Origin: Lutibacter sp.
GTDB lineage: Bacteria > Bacteroidota > Bacteroidia > Flavobacteriales > Flavobacteriaceae
Direction of reading: 5' to 3'
Length of the DNA stretch: 16,792 bases
Assembly: GCA_030748365.1 (NCBI GenBank)
Contig: JASMME010000011.1
Span: 1-16,792 of the forward strand
The translations under genes were made by a program, and so were the position numbers. Below, piece after piece: positions 16,380 through 16,792 of this stretch. The first letter of the stretch is position 1, and the number at the start of each line of letters is the position of its first letter. The notes under the pieces are model-generated. The model was not told where the DNA came from, made no database searches, and worked only from the letters and a program-made list of their open reading frames with translations.

Positions 16380-16383
<4 letters not shown>

Positions 16384-16792
16384 AGTCAGTACTGATTAAG
16401 AATGCACAAATCGTCAATGAAGGACGTATTTTTGAAGGAGAGGTTCTCATTGAAGGAGATCGGATTGTGGCCATTGACCGAACGATCAGTTCAAAATCTG
16501 CGGACACCCTCGTGGTGGATGCTGAACAGGCTTTTCTGCTTCCCGGAGTTATCGACGATCAGGTACATTTCAGGGAACCAGGCCTGACGCACAAGGCCAC
16601 CATCGCTTCGGAAAGTAAAGCTGCTGTAGCCGGCGGAATTACTTCTTTTATAGAAATGCCGAATACCGTTCCGCAAGCAACGACCCAAGCCCTGCTGGAG
16701 GAAAAGTTTGCCCTGGCAGCCAAAAGCTCCTATGCGAATTATTCCTTTATGTTCGGAGGAACCAACGACAACTTGGAGGAACTACTGAAAAC
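16380..16792 (+). CDS. Dihydroorotase, N-terminal part (runs off window)
   Basis: The first 137 codons of an amidohydrolase, starting MKSVLIKNAQIVNEG. The metal-site region reads LLPGVIDDQVHFREPG, followed by LTHKATI and TSFIEMPNT: FREPG and EMPNT are marks of class I dihydroorotase, which cyclises carbamoyl aspartate to dihydroorotate in pyrimidine synthesis. The first His of the usual D-x-H-x-H-F-R-E-P-G is Gln61 here, while His63 is kept. I recall DDQVHFREPG from other Bacteroidota dihydroorotases, so this is probably a lineage form and not damage. The related allantoinase is the main alternative. The start overlaps the stop of the glycosyltransferase gene by ATGA. The remaining metal ligands and catalytic Asp are beyond the window. 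Confidence 0.87.

Overview
The window looks like ordinary core chromosome of a member of the Bacteroidota, most likely family Flavobacteriaceae. Three things support this. The protein families are lineage-typical: DUF4270, DUF4271, a short single-domain glycogen synthase-like protein, a TonB-dependent receptor with an N-terminal carboxypeptidase-like domain, and an atpD-atpC pair split from the rest of the ATP synthase genes. Many genes are preceded by the Bacteroidota -7 promoter motif TAnnTTTG. Shine-Dalgarno sequences are mostly absent. The genus cannot be settled by reading. I see no rRNA, tRNA, CRISPR array, insertion sequence, phage gene or sharp change in composition.

Left part (1-2681). 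A minus-strand group runs sco1 -> feoA -> feoB: a copper chaperone for cytochrome oxidase followed by ferrous iron uptake, with feoB leaving the window after 24 codons. The feo pair has its own promoter. Divergent from sco1 is rseP, an intramembrane site-2 protease. The sco1-rseP gap holds two back-to-back promoters and a small perfect palindrome. A strong bidirectional terminator separates rseP from the convergent atpD-atpC pair.

Centre (2682-10254). atpD-atpC encode the beta and epsilon subunits of F-type ATP synthase; epsilon is the short form. Next comes a monocistronic TonB-dependent receptor. A 356-base gap follows, whose only content is a possible coding relic or tiny ORF. Then a two-gene unit encodes the glycogen synthase-like protein and a DUF4270 lipoprotein.

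Right part (10366-16792). panC-panD (pantothenate synthesis) and a membrane protein of the LPG-synthase TM (UPF0104) family form a plus-strand unit, followed by radA (recombination and repair). These converge on the minus-strand DUF4271-hemD pair. Divergent from DUF4271 is a glycosyltransferase of the polyprenol-phosphate mannose synthase type, translationally coupled (ATGA) to dihydroorotase, which runs off the right end.

I did not find a convincing new multi-gene system. The points most worth a second look are: the glycogen synthase-like protein lacking both its usual nucleotide-sugar motif and its second domain; an apparently leaderless panD; closely packed divergent promoters at glgA/panC and at DUF4271/glycosyltransferase; the coding-like debris between the receptor and DUF4270 genes; and the Gln-for-His change in the dihydroorotase metal motif. 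Five start sites were chosen from promoter position or family alignment rather than from the longest open frame.
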